DNA of 40,535 nt from contig JAVEYH010000018.1 in assembly GCA_034003585.1 (NCBI GenBank), positions 1 to 40,535 of the forward strand. Reading direction: 5' to 3'. A program made the translations under genes and the position numbers. Of the stretch, positions 1-8,787 are shown piece by piece. Below the pieces are notes generated by a model that had not been told where the DNA came from, ran no database searches, and saw only the letters and a list, made by a program, of their open reading frames with translations. Source of the DNA: JAPXSY01 sp034003585. Its GTDB lineage: Bacteria; Verrucomicrobiota; Kiritimatiellia; RFP12; UBA1067. Each line of letters opens with the position of its first letter. Position 1 is the stretch's first letter.

Positions 1-2079
1 GAGTTTGCCGGACAGAAAAAGACGGCGGCGGCCGATGCGCAAGGCAACTGGCTGGTGCGACTGGAGCCGCTGTCCGCCAGCGCGGAGCCGCGCGAAATGA
101 CGGTACGCGGCACGGCGACCGGGACGCCGGTCAAAATGCGGGATGTGCTGGTGGGCGAGGTCTGGTTTTGTGCGGGCGGCTTCCCTGTGGCCCGGCGCCT
201 CAACAACCTGCTGCCGGATGTGGCCGCCGCCGTGGCGGCAGCGCACGCCGAGCCGGCGGAACCGAACCTGAGGCTGTTCGCCGCCAAACAGACGGCCGCC
301 CGTGAGCCGCAGGCGGAGGCGTCGGGCGCTTGGGCCGCTGCGGATCGGAATGCCCTGCCTTCCCTTCCGGCCGAAGGCTATTATGTGGGACGTGAACTCG
401 TTGCCCGCTTGGGCGTGCCGGTCGGGATCGTGTCGTTGGCCATGGCGTGGCCGGAACAGCCGCTCGAAACATGGATGAGCCGCGAGGCGCTCGCCGCCGC
501 GCCGGCGGCCAAGCCGATCCTCGACTATTATGACGGCGACGCCTGGAAACTGCGCACATCGGACGCGACCTATGAGGATCGGCTCCGGGCCTGGACGGAA
601 TTCTGTCAGAAACTGCCTCTGAATCCGCCGCCTAAGCCTCAGCCCGGCGACAAGCCGGAGGCGCTCTTTCGACAGGAACCCTCCGCCGTTTGGAACGCCA
701 TGGTGGCGCCGCTGACACGACTGACGGCGCGCGGCGTGATCTGGGACCACGGTGTGGACGGTGACAGTCTCGGCCGGGCAATCCAGTACGGGCAACTGTT
801 GCCCTCGATGATCGGAGGCTGGCGGCAGGCGTCCGGGAATCCGGCGCTCCCGTTCGTGGTCGTGCAGGCCCGGCCGGTTGTGACTCATGCCGACCGCCGT
901 CTGGCCGCCGAATTGCGTGACGCGCAGCGGGAGGGGGCCGCCGCCGCCAAGGCCGTTCTGGTGGTGAGCATCGATCTTCCGAAAGATCCGCATCCGCGTG
1001 ACCTCTGTCCCCGCATCACGGAAGCCATGTTGGCGAAGATCTACAAAAAAGAGGATGCCGCGTGCGACGGTCCGGAATTGGCCGGCGCCGCGACCGTCGG
1101 GAACAAGGTGATTCTGCGCTTCCGCAACACGCGGGGCGGTCTGGTTTCAAAAGGGGGCGGGGCGCTGCAAGGGTTCGCGATCGCCTCCTCCCTCTTCCGA
1201 TGGGTATGGGCAGACGCCGTGATCCGGGGCGACACGGTCGAGGTCTCCGCGCCGACGGTGGAGAAGCCTGAAGGCGTGCGCTATGCCTATCAGGACTTGC
1301 CGGAGCGGGGCGCGAACCTCTGCAACGCGGCCGGCTGTCCGGCGGCGCCGTTCCGCACCGACGCGCATCTCACCTGCACGGGGGATGCGGTCGTGCCGGG
1401 CACCCGTTTGGGGTACAACGCGCGTTGCGACCTGGGTATGGAGGACGCGACCCTGCCGCGCATTCTGATCATTGGCGACTCCATCTCGGGCCACTACATC
1501 AACCGGGTCAAAGAAGGGATGCGCGGCAAGGCGAACGTCATCGGCGAGTCGTCGATGACGAAGGGCACTTGGGCGAGCATGGGACCGCGCTTCTACCGTT
1601 CGGACATGGCCGCACGCGGCGATGAACTGAAGAAGTTCCTGGCGGAACGGGGACCCTTCGACATTGTCCACTTCAACAACGGCATTCACGATTTCTACCG
1701 GGCCGCGCCCGGAACGGGAGCGGAGGCGGCGTATGCCGGGCGGCTGCGGAAAATCGTGGCGACGATCCGTGAGTCCGGCGCGCTGCCGATCTTCGCCAAC
1801 TCGACAGGCACCGTCGGCGACAACAAAGTCAAAAACGCGCCGCACTATCTGACCAACTGCAAGGTGTTCAACGCGGCAGCCGAGAAGGTGATGGCCGAAT
1901 TGAACGTGCCGGTCACCGACATTCACGGCGCGACGCAGCCGCGTATCGGGGAGCTGATCAGCCCGGACATGATCCATCTCAAGGCGGCGGCCGATCCGCT
2001 CATGGCGGACGCGATTCTCGGGCGTCTCAACGAGGCGCTGGAGAAACGGGCGGTCGAAAAGAAGGCGTCAACGAAATAG
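1..2079 (+). CDS. Sialate O-acetylesterase-like protein with C-terminal SGNH hydrolase domain (5' partial)
   Basis: The reading frame is open from base 1, so the gene starts upstream; 692 residues are visible. The first part follows the sialate O-acetylesterase fold: a beta-rich lead-in, DVLVGEVWFC at about 139-171, then RELVARLGVPVGIV and ETWMSREAL. The nucleophile block that normally reads CSGQSNM is CAGGFPV here (169-189), and the usual YQGESN block reads DHGVDGDS, so this domain has probably lost activity although a DPHP motif remains. A second SGNH domain follows with an intact block I (IGDSIS, from 1471), HFNNGIHDF (about 1660-1690) and a C-terminal DMIHL. Members of these families remove acetyl groups from glycans. 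The expected location is periplasm or cell surface, but the N-terminus is missing. Two more SGNH genes follow on the same strand. The domain reading is secure; the substrate is unknown. Confidence 0.85.
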   Translation, partial: EFAGQKKTAAADAQGNWLVRLEPLSASAEPREMTVRGTATGTPVKMRDVLVGEVWFCAGGFPVARRLNNLLPDVAAAVAAAHAEPAEPNLRLFAAKQTAAREPQAEASGAWAAADRNALPSLPAEGYYVGRELVARLGVPVGIVSLAMAWPEQPLETWMSREALAAAPAAKPILDYYDGDAWKLRTSDATYEDRLRAWTEFCQKLPLNPPPKPQPGDKPEALFRQEPSAVWNAMVAPLTRLTARGVIWDHGVDGDSLGRAIQYGQLLPSMIGGWRQASGNPALPFVVVQARPVVTHADRRLAAELRDAQREGAAAAKAVLVVSIDLPKDPHPRDLCPRITEAMLAKIYKKEDAACDGPELAGAATVGNKVILRFRNTRGGLVSKGGGALQGFAIASSLFRWVWADAVIRGDTVEVSAPTVEKPEGVRYAYQDLPERGANLCNAAGCPAAPFRTDAHLTCTGDAVVPGTRLGYNARCDLGMEDATLPRILIIGDSISGHYINRVKEGMRGKANVIGESSMTKGTWASMGPRFYRSDMAARGDELKKFLAERGPFDIVHFNNGIHDFYRAAPGTGAEAAYAGRLRKIVATIRESGALPIFANSTGTVGDNKVKNAPHYLTNCKVFNAAAEKVMAELNVPVTDIHGATQPRIGELISPDMIHLKAAADPLMADAILGRLNEALEKRAVEKKASTK

Positions 2080-2113
2080 CGGCGTGCGGCGCCGTCGAAC
2101 AAAGGGGATACAT

Positions 2114-3325
2114 ATGGGTAAGCGGGGATGTTTCTGGGGTGCGGTTTTCGTCGCGGGCGCCGCGTGCGTGTTGCACGCCGGAGAGGCGGCCACCTTGACC
2201 GTGCCGGTCGATTCGCCGGCGTTCGTGTTCTCGCCCGGCAACTGGGTGGGCGACGCGGGCCGGGGCGGCTCGAAGTACCGGCAGACGTGGAACTCGTTCG
2301 CATACTTCCGCATCGCGTGGGAGTCGGCGACCACGAATGTGGTGCCGACGCTGCTGATGGACACGTCCACGTACGGGAAAGCGTTCGGGCCGCCCCGCTT
2401 GGCCGCGCAATTGGATGGTTTGTGGAGCGGTGATCTCGTCTGCGCGCCGGAAATTCGGCTCAAAGGCGCGGTCAAACCCGGCAAGCACGTCCTCACTGTA
2501 TACGTGAAAGCGTCGGCTGAGAAGCTGCGCTGGGGCACGCCGGGTGAGAGCGGCTCGAACGTGGTGCGCGTGGCGGGGCTGCGTGTGGAGGCCGGCAGCA
2601 AAACGTTTCCCGACGCACCGCGTCCGAAGTGGGCGCTCATCGTGGGCGACAGCATCACGCAAGGGGTTGGCGCCTCGGATCTGGAGTGCTACTCCCATCT
2701 GGTGGGCGAGGCACTGCGCACACAAGGCTACGAGTATTGCGTCAGCGCCTGCGGCTGGAGCGGATGGATCAACCGCGGTGACAATCCTCCCGGGGATGTG
2801 CCGGGGTACTATGTGATCTCCAATTCTGTGGATGGCGCGGGAGGACGGTATTTCGACGAACTCAGCCGGTGGAACAAAATCGACGCCAATCACTCGTTTC
2901 TGGATGTGAAAGGGCGACTCAGCGCCTACGGATCGACGGGGCAGGAACCATCCGTGATCCTGATCAACTACGGGACGAATGACGCGCTCTGGCGTTCGAA
3001 TCCGGGCGATGTGCGGGCGAGCATGCTGCAGTGCCTCGCGGCGTTGCGTCAGTCCGCGCCGCAGGCCCACATTTTTTTAATCGTGCCGTTCGGGCAGTAC
3101 AAGGCCGCGGAGCACGAACAGACGGTTGAAGCATACCGGACCGCCTATCCCCGGGACGGGCGGGTGTCGCTCCTCAATATGGGGCCCGAAGTCGCAATGG
3201 CGCTGGCCGCCAAAAAAGGCTATTGGGGCGGTCTGCACCCCAACCCCCGTGCGCATGCGCTCTTTGCGGTCAAGATCACAGCACAGGTGATGGCAACGTT
3301 GTGCAAATCCGGGCAAGAACAGTGA
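2114..3325 (+). CDS. Secreted SGNH/GDSL-type esterase
   Basis: This 403-residue protein has a signal-peptide-like N-terminus (Lys/Arg, then a hydrophobic stretch ending near ACVLHAGEA). A beta-rich region of roughly 140 residues resembles the N-terminal jelly-roll of carbohydrate esterase family 2-type proteins. An SGNH domain follows: block I IVGDSITQG, block III NYGTNDALW and block V GLHPNPRAH. The nucleophile Ser, the Asn of GTND and the terminal His are all present, so it should be active, probably as an acetylesterase on exported or host glycans. ATG 2114 is preferred over an in-frame GTG at 2084 because AAAGGGG lies just upstream and the signal peptide starts there. It lies 34 bp after the previous esterase and 25 bp before the next, so the three are probably cotranscribed. 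The substrate cannot be read from sequence. Confidence 0.87.
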   Translation: MGKRGCFWGAVFVAGAACVLHAGEAATLTVPVDSPAFVFSPGNWVGDAGRGGSKYRQTWNSFAYFRIAWESATTNVVPTLLMDTSTYGKAFGPPRLAAQLDGLWSGDLVCAPEIRLKGAVKPGKHVLTVYVKASAEKLRWGTPGESGSNVVRVAGLRVEAGSKTFPDAPRPKWALIVGDSITQGVGASDLECYSHLVGEALRTQGYEYCVSACGWSGWINRGDNPPGDVPGYYVISNSVDGAGGRYFDELSRWNKIDANHSFLDVKGRLSAYGSTGQEPSVILINYGTNDALWRSNPGDVRASMLQCLAALRQSAPQAHIFLIVPFGQYKAAEHEQTVEAYRTAYPRDGRVSLLNMGPEVAMALAAKKGYWGGLHPNPRAHALFAVKITAQVMATLCKSGQEQ

Positions 3326-3350
3326 ATCGGACGAAAAGGGAGGTCGAAAA

Positions 3351-4718
3351 ATGAGAACACGGTATCGGAGGGGATGGGCGGCGGCTGCGATTCTGTCGGC
3401 CGGGATGGTTTTTGGCGGGATGTTCCGGGACGGGGAGGTCGTCTGTTTCCTGGGGGACAGCATCACGAATCGGGGGCAATACCAGAACACCGTCTGGGAC
3501 TATTATCTGACGCGCTTTCCGGGCTGGACGATCCGGTTTGTGCACGCGGGACGTTCCGGAGATTCCGCGGGCGGATCGCTCGGGCGCCTTCAGGAGGACG
3601 TGATCGACCACAAACCGACCTCCGTGGCCATCATGATGGGCATGAACGATGTGGGCCGGGGAAATTATGTCGCAAATCCGGACGAGAAGCGCAAAGCCGC
3701 GCAGCAGCGCTCGCTGGACGGGTACAAGGCGAACATGCAAAAGCTCACGGAGCGGATCCTCCGCGAGGCGAACCGGCCGCAGCTCTTCCTGATCACACCT
3801 TCGCCTTTTGACCAGACGGTTGTGCTGGACCGGGACAACAACCAGCCGGGATGCAACGACGGCCTGGGCCGTTGCGCCGCGATCGTCCGGGAACTGGCGC
3901 CCAAGGTCAATGCGACGGTGGTGGATTTTCACGGGCCGATGACGGCGTTCAATCTCGAACAGCAGAAAAAAGATCCGAAATACACGATCGTGGGACCCGA
4001 CCGCGTGCATCCCGGCATGCCGGGGCATCTGATGATGGCGTGGCTGTTTTTAAAGACACAGGGTGTGCCGTCGCTCGTCTCCCACGTCGCGGTTGACGCG
4101 GCGGCGGCGCGGGTTGTCGCTGGCGAGAACGCGGAGGTGACGGCGGTCGCGAGGCGGGACGGCGGCGTGTCGTTCACCGTGCTGGCCAAGGCCCTGCCGT
4201 TTCCCGCGGACCCCGCGGCGTGTAAGGCGTTGGAAGGCCTGCTGCCGATCCTGGAAGATCTCAACCGGGAGACGCTTCAGGTGACCGGCCTGGCGGCGGG
4301 AGAATATGCGCTCGCGATCGACGGCAAGGAGGCCGGCCGGTATCCGGCGGCGGCGCTGGCCGCCGGAATTTCATTGGGGACAAATGCGCTGACCCCGCAG
4401 TATCAGCAGGCGTTGAACGTGTCGCGCCTGAACGCGCGGCGACGGGATGCCGAAGGCCAGGCGCGCAACCTGCTGAACACCCGGCGTTGGATGCAGAACC
4501 ACCACAAGATCAATGTGGATGACCCGGCCGCGGTGCAGGCGCACTATGACGGCATGCAGGACAAACGCCAGTACGGGGCGGTCATGGCGCTGAACTACAT
4601 TAAAAAATGGCCGCAGTACGAGACCTACCGCAAAGATGCCGCGGCGCTCGAAAAGGAGATGCTCGCCAGCCGGACTCCTGTGCCGCACGTTTATGAGGTG
4701 CGTCCGGCCGGCCGGTGA
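3351..4718 (+). CDS. Secreted SGNH/GDSL-type hydrolase
   Basis: This 455-residue protein begins with a basic N-terminus and a hydrophobic segment (WAAAAILSAGMVFGG), consistent with export. Block I is CFLGDSITNRG, block II is around HAGRSGDSAGG, block III is MMGMNDVGRG, and block V is DRVHPGMPGH with the catalytic Asp-x-x-His pair (VHP). After the roughly 230-residue SGNH core there is a C-terminal extension of about 200 residues rich in Ala, Arg and Gln; similar extensions occur in PVC and Bacteroidetes GDSL proteins. The start at 3351 has a strong GGGAGGT ribosome site. It is the third tandem esterase and probably the last gene of that unit, since glmS has its own promoter-like sequence. An acyl- or acetyl-esterase on a glycan is likely; the substrate is unknown. 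Confidence 0.86.
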   Translation: MRTRYRRGWAAAAILSAGMVFGGMFRDGEVVCFLGDSITNRGQYQNTVWDYYLTRFPGWTIRFVHAGRSGDSAGGSLGRLQEDVIDHKPTSVAIMMGMNDVGRGNYVANPDEKRKAAQQRSLDGYKANMQKLTERILREANRPQLFLITPSPFDQTVVLDRDNNQPGCNDGLGRCAAIVRELAPKVNATVVDFHGPMTAFNLEQQKKDPKYTIVGPDRVHPGMPGHLMMAWLFLKTQGVPSLVSHVAVDAAAARVVAGENAEVTAVARRDGGVSFTVLAKALPFPADPAACKALEGLLPILEDLNRETLQVTGLAAGEYALAIDGKEAGRYPAAALAAGISLGTNALTPQYQQALNVSRLNARRRDAEGQARNLLNTRRWMQNHHKINVDDPAAVQAHYDGMQDKRQYGAVMALNYIKKWPQYETYRKDAAALEKEMLASRTPVPHVYEVRPAGR

Positions 4719-4769
4719 CATGCCCCGTCGGCGCAGGCATCCGATTCGAATGGGTCCGCGACAATTTGA

Positions 4770-4799
4770 TTGCCAGCGGGGAAGGCTTTCGGTTAGATT
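4770..4799 (+). promoter_or_regulatory. Predicted sigma-70-type promoter of glmS
   Basis: TTGCCA (4770-4775), an 18-bp spacer and TAGATT (4794-4799) sit 36 bp before the glmS start. The -35 box matches the TTGCC form seen upstream of other genes in this window. The 117-bp gap shows no obvious glmS-type ribozyme, though I could not fold it. Confidence 0.5.
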
Positions 4800-4835
4800 T
4801 CCGCGGCGTTTTTCACCTCACACGGGAGAACGTCT

Positions 4836-6677
4836 ATGTGCGGGATCGTGGGTTACATCGGCAAACGGTGCGCGGCCGAAATTCTGTTGAACGGGTTGCG
4901 GCGGCTGGAGTATCGCGGGTATGATTCCGCGGGTGTGGCGCTGATCGCGGAAACGCGACTGGAGGTGGTCAAACAGACCGGCAAGGTCTCCGCACTGGAG
5001 CGGCGCGTGGCCGACGAGGTGCCGGAGGCCGTGCGCACCGGCGCCACGGCGGGGATCGCGCACACGCGCTGGGCGACGCACGGTCCGCCGACGGAAGGCA
5101 ACGCCCATCCGCATCTGGGCGACGGCGGCCGGTTGGCGTTGGTGCATAACGGGATCATCGAAAACTACGTTTCGCTGCGGCGGCAGTTGGAAGCGCGCGG
5201 CTGCGTCTTCGTTTCGCAAACCGATACCGAGGCGCTGGCGCACCTGATCGCCATGTTTGACGCCGGCGACCTGATGGCGGCGGTGTCGGAGGCGCTCAAA
5301 CATGTGGAGGGCACGTACGGGGTGGCCGTGCTTTCCTCGAGGCATCCGGACGAAATCCTGGTGGCCCGGAAAGGCAGTCCGCTGGTGATCGGAATCGGCG
5401 ACGGCGAAACGCTGGTCGCCAGCGACGTCGCGGCGATTGTGGCCCACACGCGTCAGGTGATCTATCTGCAGGACGGGGACGTGGCGCGGATCACGGCGGA
5501 GGGGGTGCAGATCCGGACCCTTGAGCACGTCACGGTGGATCGGGCGGTCACGGATGTGGCCTGGGATGTCGCCGCCGCGGAGAAAGACGGCTACGAGCAT
5601 TTCATGCTCAAAGAGATTTTCGAACAGCCGGAGGCGTTGCGAAACACGATCCGGGGACGGCTTGACCATGCGCTCGGCACAGCCATTCTTTCCGGATTGA
5701 ATCTGACACCGCGCGAATTGGCCGCGATCCGGCGGCTCGTGATCGTGGCATGCGGCACCTCGCTGCACGCCGGCATGGTCGGAAAATATCTCTTCGAGGA
5801 GTTGGCAGATCTGCCGACCGATCCCGAGCAGGCCGCCGAATTCCGGTACCGCAATCCCATTCTCGGGCATGACGACCTGCTGATCGCGGTCAGTCAGTCC
5901 GGAGAAACGGCCGATACGCTTGCGGCTGTGCGCGAGGGCGTCCAGAAGGGGGCGCTGGTGGCAGGGCTCTGCAACGCGGTGGGGTCCACCATCGCCCGGG
6001 AAGCGGGGCGCGGCGTGTATCTGCATGCGGGACCGGAGATCGGCGTGGCCTCGACCAAGGCGTTCACGGCCCAGGTGACGGTCCTGCTGATGCTTGCGCT
6101 CAAAATCGGGCGCGGGCGGAGGCTCTCATGCGAGCAGGGAAGGGCGCTGTGCGAAGAGATCGCCTCCCTGCCCGAAAAGATCGGCGCGGTGCTGGCGCGG
6201 CAGGAGGAGATCGCCGCCATCGCCGCGAAATACGCGCAGGCCGGTCACGCGTTCTTTATCGGCCGGGGGATTCTTTATCCCACCGCGCTGGAAGGCGCGC
6301 TTAAACTCAAGGAGATCAGTTACATCCATGCGGAAGGGTACCAGGCCGCGGAACTCAAACACGGGCCGATCGCGCTGCTGGACAGGACGCTGCCGGTGAT
6401 CGCCCTGCTCAACGACCTTCCCGGCAAGGAGAAGACACTCGGAAATGTGCAGGAATGCCGGGCGCGGCACGCGCCGGTGATCGGGATCGTGACCGAAGGG
6501 GATGCGGAGGCGGAGCGGGATGTGCAGGATGTGATCCGGCTGCCGCGCACCCGCGCGCAGACGGCTCCGGTGGTTACGGCGGTCGCCCTACAACTTTTCG
6601 CGTACCATGTGGCGCGGGCCCGCGGTTGCGAGATTGATCAGCCGCGTAATCTCGCGAAGAGCGTCACGGTGGAGTGA
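4836..6677 (+). CDS. glmS: Glutamine--fructose-6-phosphate aminotransferase (isomerizing)
   Basis: GlmS makes glucosamine-6-phosphate from fructose-6-phosphate and glutamine in the cytoplasm, the entry step to UDP-GlcNAc for peptidoglycan and lipid A. The 613-residue length is normal. The N-terminus MCGIVGYIGKR exposes Cys2, the glutaminase nucleophile. The glutaminase domain continues through RRLEYRGYDSAG, HTRWATHG and the NGIIENY segment. Two SIS domains follow: ACGTSLHAG with SQSGETADT, then FIGRG, ALEGALKLKEISY and ELKHGPIAL. The C-terminus NLAKSVTVE is the conserved isomerase tail that carries the catalytic Lys. The start is fixed by Cys2 and by GGGAGA nine bases upstream. It follows three glycan esterases, but a separate promoter-like sequence argues that it is transcribed on its own. 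Confidence 0.98.
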   Translation: MCGIVGYIGKRCAAEILLNGLRRLEYRGYDSAGVALIAETRLEVVKQTGKVSALERRVADEVPEAVRTGATAGIAHTRWATHGPPTEGNAHPHLGDGGRLALVHNGIIENYVSLRRQLEARGCVFVSQTDTEALAHLIAMFDAGDLMAAVSEALKHVEGTYGVAVLSSRHPDEILVARKGSPLVIGIGDGETLVASDVAAIVAHTRQVIYLQDGDVARITAEGVQIRTLEHVTVDRAVTDVAWDVAAAEKDGYEHFMLKEIFEQPEALRNTIRGRLDHALGTAILSGLNLTPRELAAIRRLVIVACGTSLHAGMVGKYLFEELADLPTDPEQAAEFRYRNPILGHDDLLIAVSQSGETADTLAAVREGVQKGALVAGLCNAVGSTIAREAGRGVYLHAGPEIGVASTKAFTAQVTVLLMLALKIGRGRRLSCEQGRALCEEIASLPEKIGAVLARQEEIAAIAAKYAQAGHAFFIGRGILYPTALEGALKLKEISYIHAEGYQAAELKHGPIALLDRTLPVIALLNDLPGKEKTLGNVQECRARHAPVIGIVTEGDAEAERDVQDVIRLPRTRAQTAPVVTAVALQLFAYHVARARGCEIDQPRNLAKSVTVE

Positions 6678-6713
6678 CGCCCCGCAAAAACCGCGCGGCC
6701 CGCCGGTTTGCGG
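6661..6713 (+). terminator. Tandem hairpins at the 3' end of glmS (possible terminator)
   Basis: GCGTCAC-GGTGGA-GTGACGC (6661-6680) is a perfect 7-bp stem that overlaps the glmS stop codon. A second, bulged stem (CCGCAAA.. with ..TTTGCGG, 6682-6713) follows. Neither has a T-tract, so intrinsic termination is uncertain. Confidence 0.35.
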
Positions 6714-6738
6714 CGCGGTCCGGATATGGAATTCGCGC

Positions 6739-6768
6739 TTGCCAGCGCGCGAACCGATCTGATACAGT
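6739..6768 (+). promoter_or_regulatory. Predicted promoter of tRNA-Glu
   Basis: TTGCCA (6739-6744), 18 bp, then TACAGT (6763-6768). The -10 box ends 13 bp before the mature tRNA 5' end, a spacing that fits a short 5' leader. Confidence 0.6.
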
Positions 6769-6781
6769 CTGGCCACTTTTT

Positions 6782-6856
6782 GCGCCCATCGTCTATCGGT
6801 TAGGACACAAGGTTTTCATCCTTGGAAGCGGAGTTCGACTCTCCGTGGGCGCGCCA
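6782..6856 (+). tRNA. tRNA-Glu (anticodon UUC)
   Basis: This 75-nt sequence folds as a full cloverleaf. The acceptor stem is GCGCCCA with TGGGCGC. The D stem is GTCT/GGAC. The anticodon stem is CAAGG/CCTTG with loop TTTTCAT, giving anticodon TTC. The T stem is CGGAG/CTCCG with loop TTCGACT. The discriminator base is G, and the CCA tail is encoded (6854-6856). It would read GAA and GAG codons. No terminator-like T-run follows, and a radical SAM gene begins 39 bp downstream. Confidence 0.96.
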
Positions 6857-6895
6857 TGACGACCAGCCCGTTGTTGCTGCGCGCGGTGCGTGACC

Positions 6896-8728
6896 ATGAA
6901 AATCCTGTTGCTGACGCCGCCGCTTGTGCAACCGAACACGCCGTATCCCGCGACACCCTTTTTGACCGGGTTCCTCCGCGGGCAGGGCGTGGCGGCGGAG
7001 CAGGCGGATCTCTCCCTCGAACTCCTGCTGCGCCTGTTTTCGCGGGAGGGGCTTTCCCGCGTCGCGGCGCATTGCCGCGCCGTTCCCCGGCCGTCGGCCG
7101 GGGTCCGTTTCTTTCTGCGTCATCGTGAGGCGTACGTGTCCAGCGTGGAAAGCGTTGTCGCGTTTCTGCAGGGGCGCGACGAGACCGCAGGCTGGCGGAT
7201 CGCGCGCCGGGATTTCCTGCCTGAGGGACCGCGGTTCGCGGCGCTCCAGGAGGAGGGGGATACGGAGGGTGGGGAGGGACTCCTGTTCGAGCGGTTCGGG
7301 TCCTTGGGCCTGACCGACCGCGCGAAATTCCTGTCCTCGCTCTATCTGGATGATCTCGCGGATGTGGTCCGCGAAGGGGTCGATCCGGATTTCGGGTTCG
7401 CCCGGTACGCCGAGCGGCTGGCGGTGAGCGTGCCGACATTCGATCCGATCCTGCGGCGTCTCAAACGAGCCCCGACGTGGGTGGACCGCCTGATCGACGA
7501 CATCACCGGCGCGACACTCGAACGGCACGCCCCCGATGCGGTGGGGATCACCCTGCCTTTCCCCGGCACGGTCTACGCCGCCTTCCGCATCGCGGCGCGC
7601 ATCCGGCAACTCGCTCCCGCCGCGCGGGTGGTGATGGGGGGCGGATATGTCAACACCGAGTGGCGGGAATTGAACGATCCGCGCGTATTCCGGTTTGTCG
7701 ATGAGATCTGTTTCGACGAGGGCACCGCGCCCTGGCTCGGTCTGCTCGGGAAGGGGCCCCGCGTGCGCACGATGGGCGCGGCGGACTGCGGCGTCGCGCG
7801 TCCGGAGCGGGACGCCCCGCCGCGGCGGGAAGCGGTTTTGCGCCGACCGCGGGGCCAGGGGACCGGGCCGAGTTATGACGGCCTGGAACTGACGCGGTAT
7901 CTCAATCTTCTCGAAACGGGTAACCCGATGCACCGGATCTGGTCGGACGGGCGCTGGATCAAACTGTCGGCCGCAAACGGGTGTTACTGGCACCGGTGCG
8001 CGTTTTGCGACGTATCGCTGGACTACATCGGCCGCTACCAGGCGCCCGATGTGCCGACGCTGGTGGACACGATGCTCCGGCTGAAACGGGAAACGGGGCG
8101 TGCGGGTTTCCATTTCACGGATGAGGCGCTCGCGCCCGCCCTGATCCGTGCGTTGTGCGGAGAGTTGCGGGCACGGGGGGAGGCCCTCACCTGGTGGGGG
8201 AACATCCGCTTCGACCGCGCGTTCACTCCCGCGCTGGTCCGGCAGATGGCAGAGGCGGGGTGTATCGCGGTGACCGGCGGACTCGAATGCGCACAGGACC
8301 GGCTGCTCAGGCTGATGCGGAAAGGCATCACGCTGGCGGGCGCCCGGAACGTGTGCCAGGCCTTTTCCGACGCGGGCATTCTGGTGCACGCGTATCTGAT
8401 GTACGGCTTCCCGACCCAGACGGAAGACGAGGTGCTGGCGGCGCTGGACTATGTGCGCCAACGGTTCGCGGACGGTCACATCCAATCCGCCTTCTGGCAC
8501 CGCTTCGCGCTCACGGCGCACAGCCCGATCGCGCGTGACCCCGCATCCTTCGGGATCCGGCTCGTGCCGCAACGGTTGCCGGCACGGGTGTTCGCGCGCA
8601 ATGAACTTCCCTATCGCGAGTCCGGCGCGCCGGACTGGGAGCGTTTGGGGCGGGGATTGCGGCTGGCCCTCTATAACTTCATGCTGGGACAGGGCTTGGA
8701 CCGGGACGTGCGGAGCTGGTTCAAATGA
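6896..8728 (+). CDS. B12-binding-type radical SAM protein with CX4CX2C cluster motif
   Basis: This 610-residue protein has the layout of cobalamin-binding radical SAM enzymes. The N-terminal Rossmann-like region starts MKILLLTPPLVQPN, and an AVGITLPFPGTVYAA/VVMGGGYVNTEW segment is typical of the fold. I do not see the DxHxxG cobalamin-ligand motif, so B12 binding may be base-off or absent. The radical SAM barrel carries the FeS ligands C363, C368 and C371 in GCYWHRCAFC, which is CX4CX2C and not the common CX3CX2C. Later barrel motifs include FTDEALAP, GGLECAQDRLL and AYLMYGFPTQTEDE. ATG 6896 was chosen; an in-frame GTG at 6890 is possible and neither has a strong ribosome site. It lies directly after tRNA-Glu and may be transcribed with it. 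The reaction is unknown. Confidence 0.85.
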   Translation: MKILLLTPPLVQPNTPYPATPFLTGFLRGQGVAAEQADLSLELLLRLFSREGLSRVAAHCRAVPRPSAGVRFFLRHREAYVSSVESVVAFLQGRDETAGWRIARRDFLPEGPRFAALQEEGDTEGGEGLLFERFGSLGLTDRAKFLSSLYLDDLADVVREGVDPDFGFARYAERLAVSVPTFDPILRRLKRAPTWVDRLIDDITGATLERHAPDAVGITLPFPGTVYAAFRIAARIRQLAPAARVVMGGGYVNTEWRELNDPRVFRFVDEICFDEGTAPWLGLLGKGPRVRTMGAADCGVARPERDAPPRREAVLRRPRGQGTGPSYDGLELTRYLNLLETGNPMHRIWSDGRWIKLSAANGCYWHRCAFCDVSLDYIGRYQAPDVPTLVDTMLRLKRETGRAGFHFTDEALAPALIRALCGELRARGEALTWWGNIRFDRAFTPALVRQMAEAGCIAVTGGLECAQDRLLRLMRKGITLAGARNVCQAFSDAGILVHAYLMYGFPTQTEDEVLAALDYVRQRFADGHIQSAFWHRFALTAHSPIARDPASFGIRLVPQRLPARVFARNELPYRESGAPDWERLGRGLRLALYNFMLGQGLDRDVRSWFK

Positions 8729-8757
8729 TTGTCAGACGCGCGTGGATATCTTATCCT
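8729..8757 (+). promoter_or_regulatory. Predicted promoter of lpxK-murJ-murG
   Basis: TTGTCA (8729-8734), a 17-bp spacer and TATCCT (8752-8757), starting right after the stop codon of the radical SAM gene and 30 bp before lpxK. It is a good sigma-70-type match. Confidence 0.6.
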
Positions 8758-8787
8758 CTTCCCCCATCCCCGTGATTTGGTTCATCC

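Noticed and set aside
6782..6856. tRNA-Glu as an integration site for a mobile element
   Set aside because: There is no integrase, no repeated tRNA 3' end and no composition change beside it.
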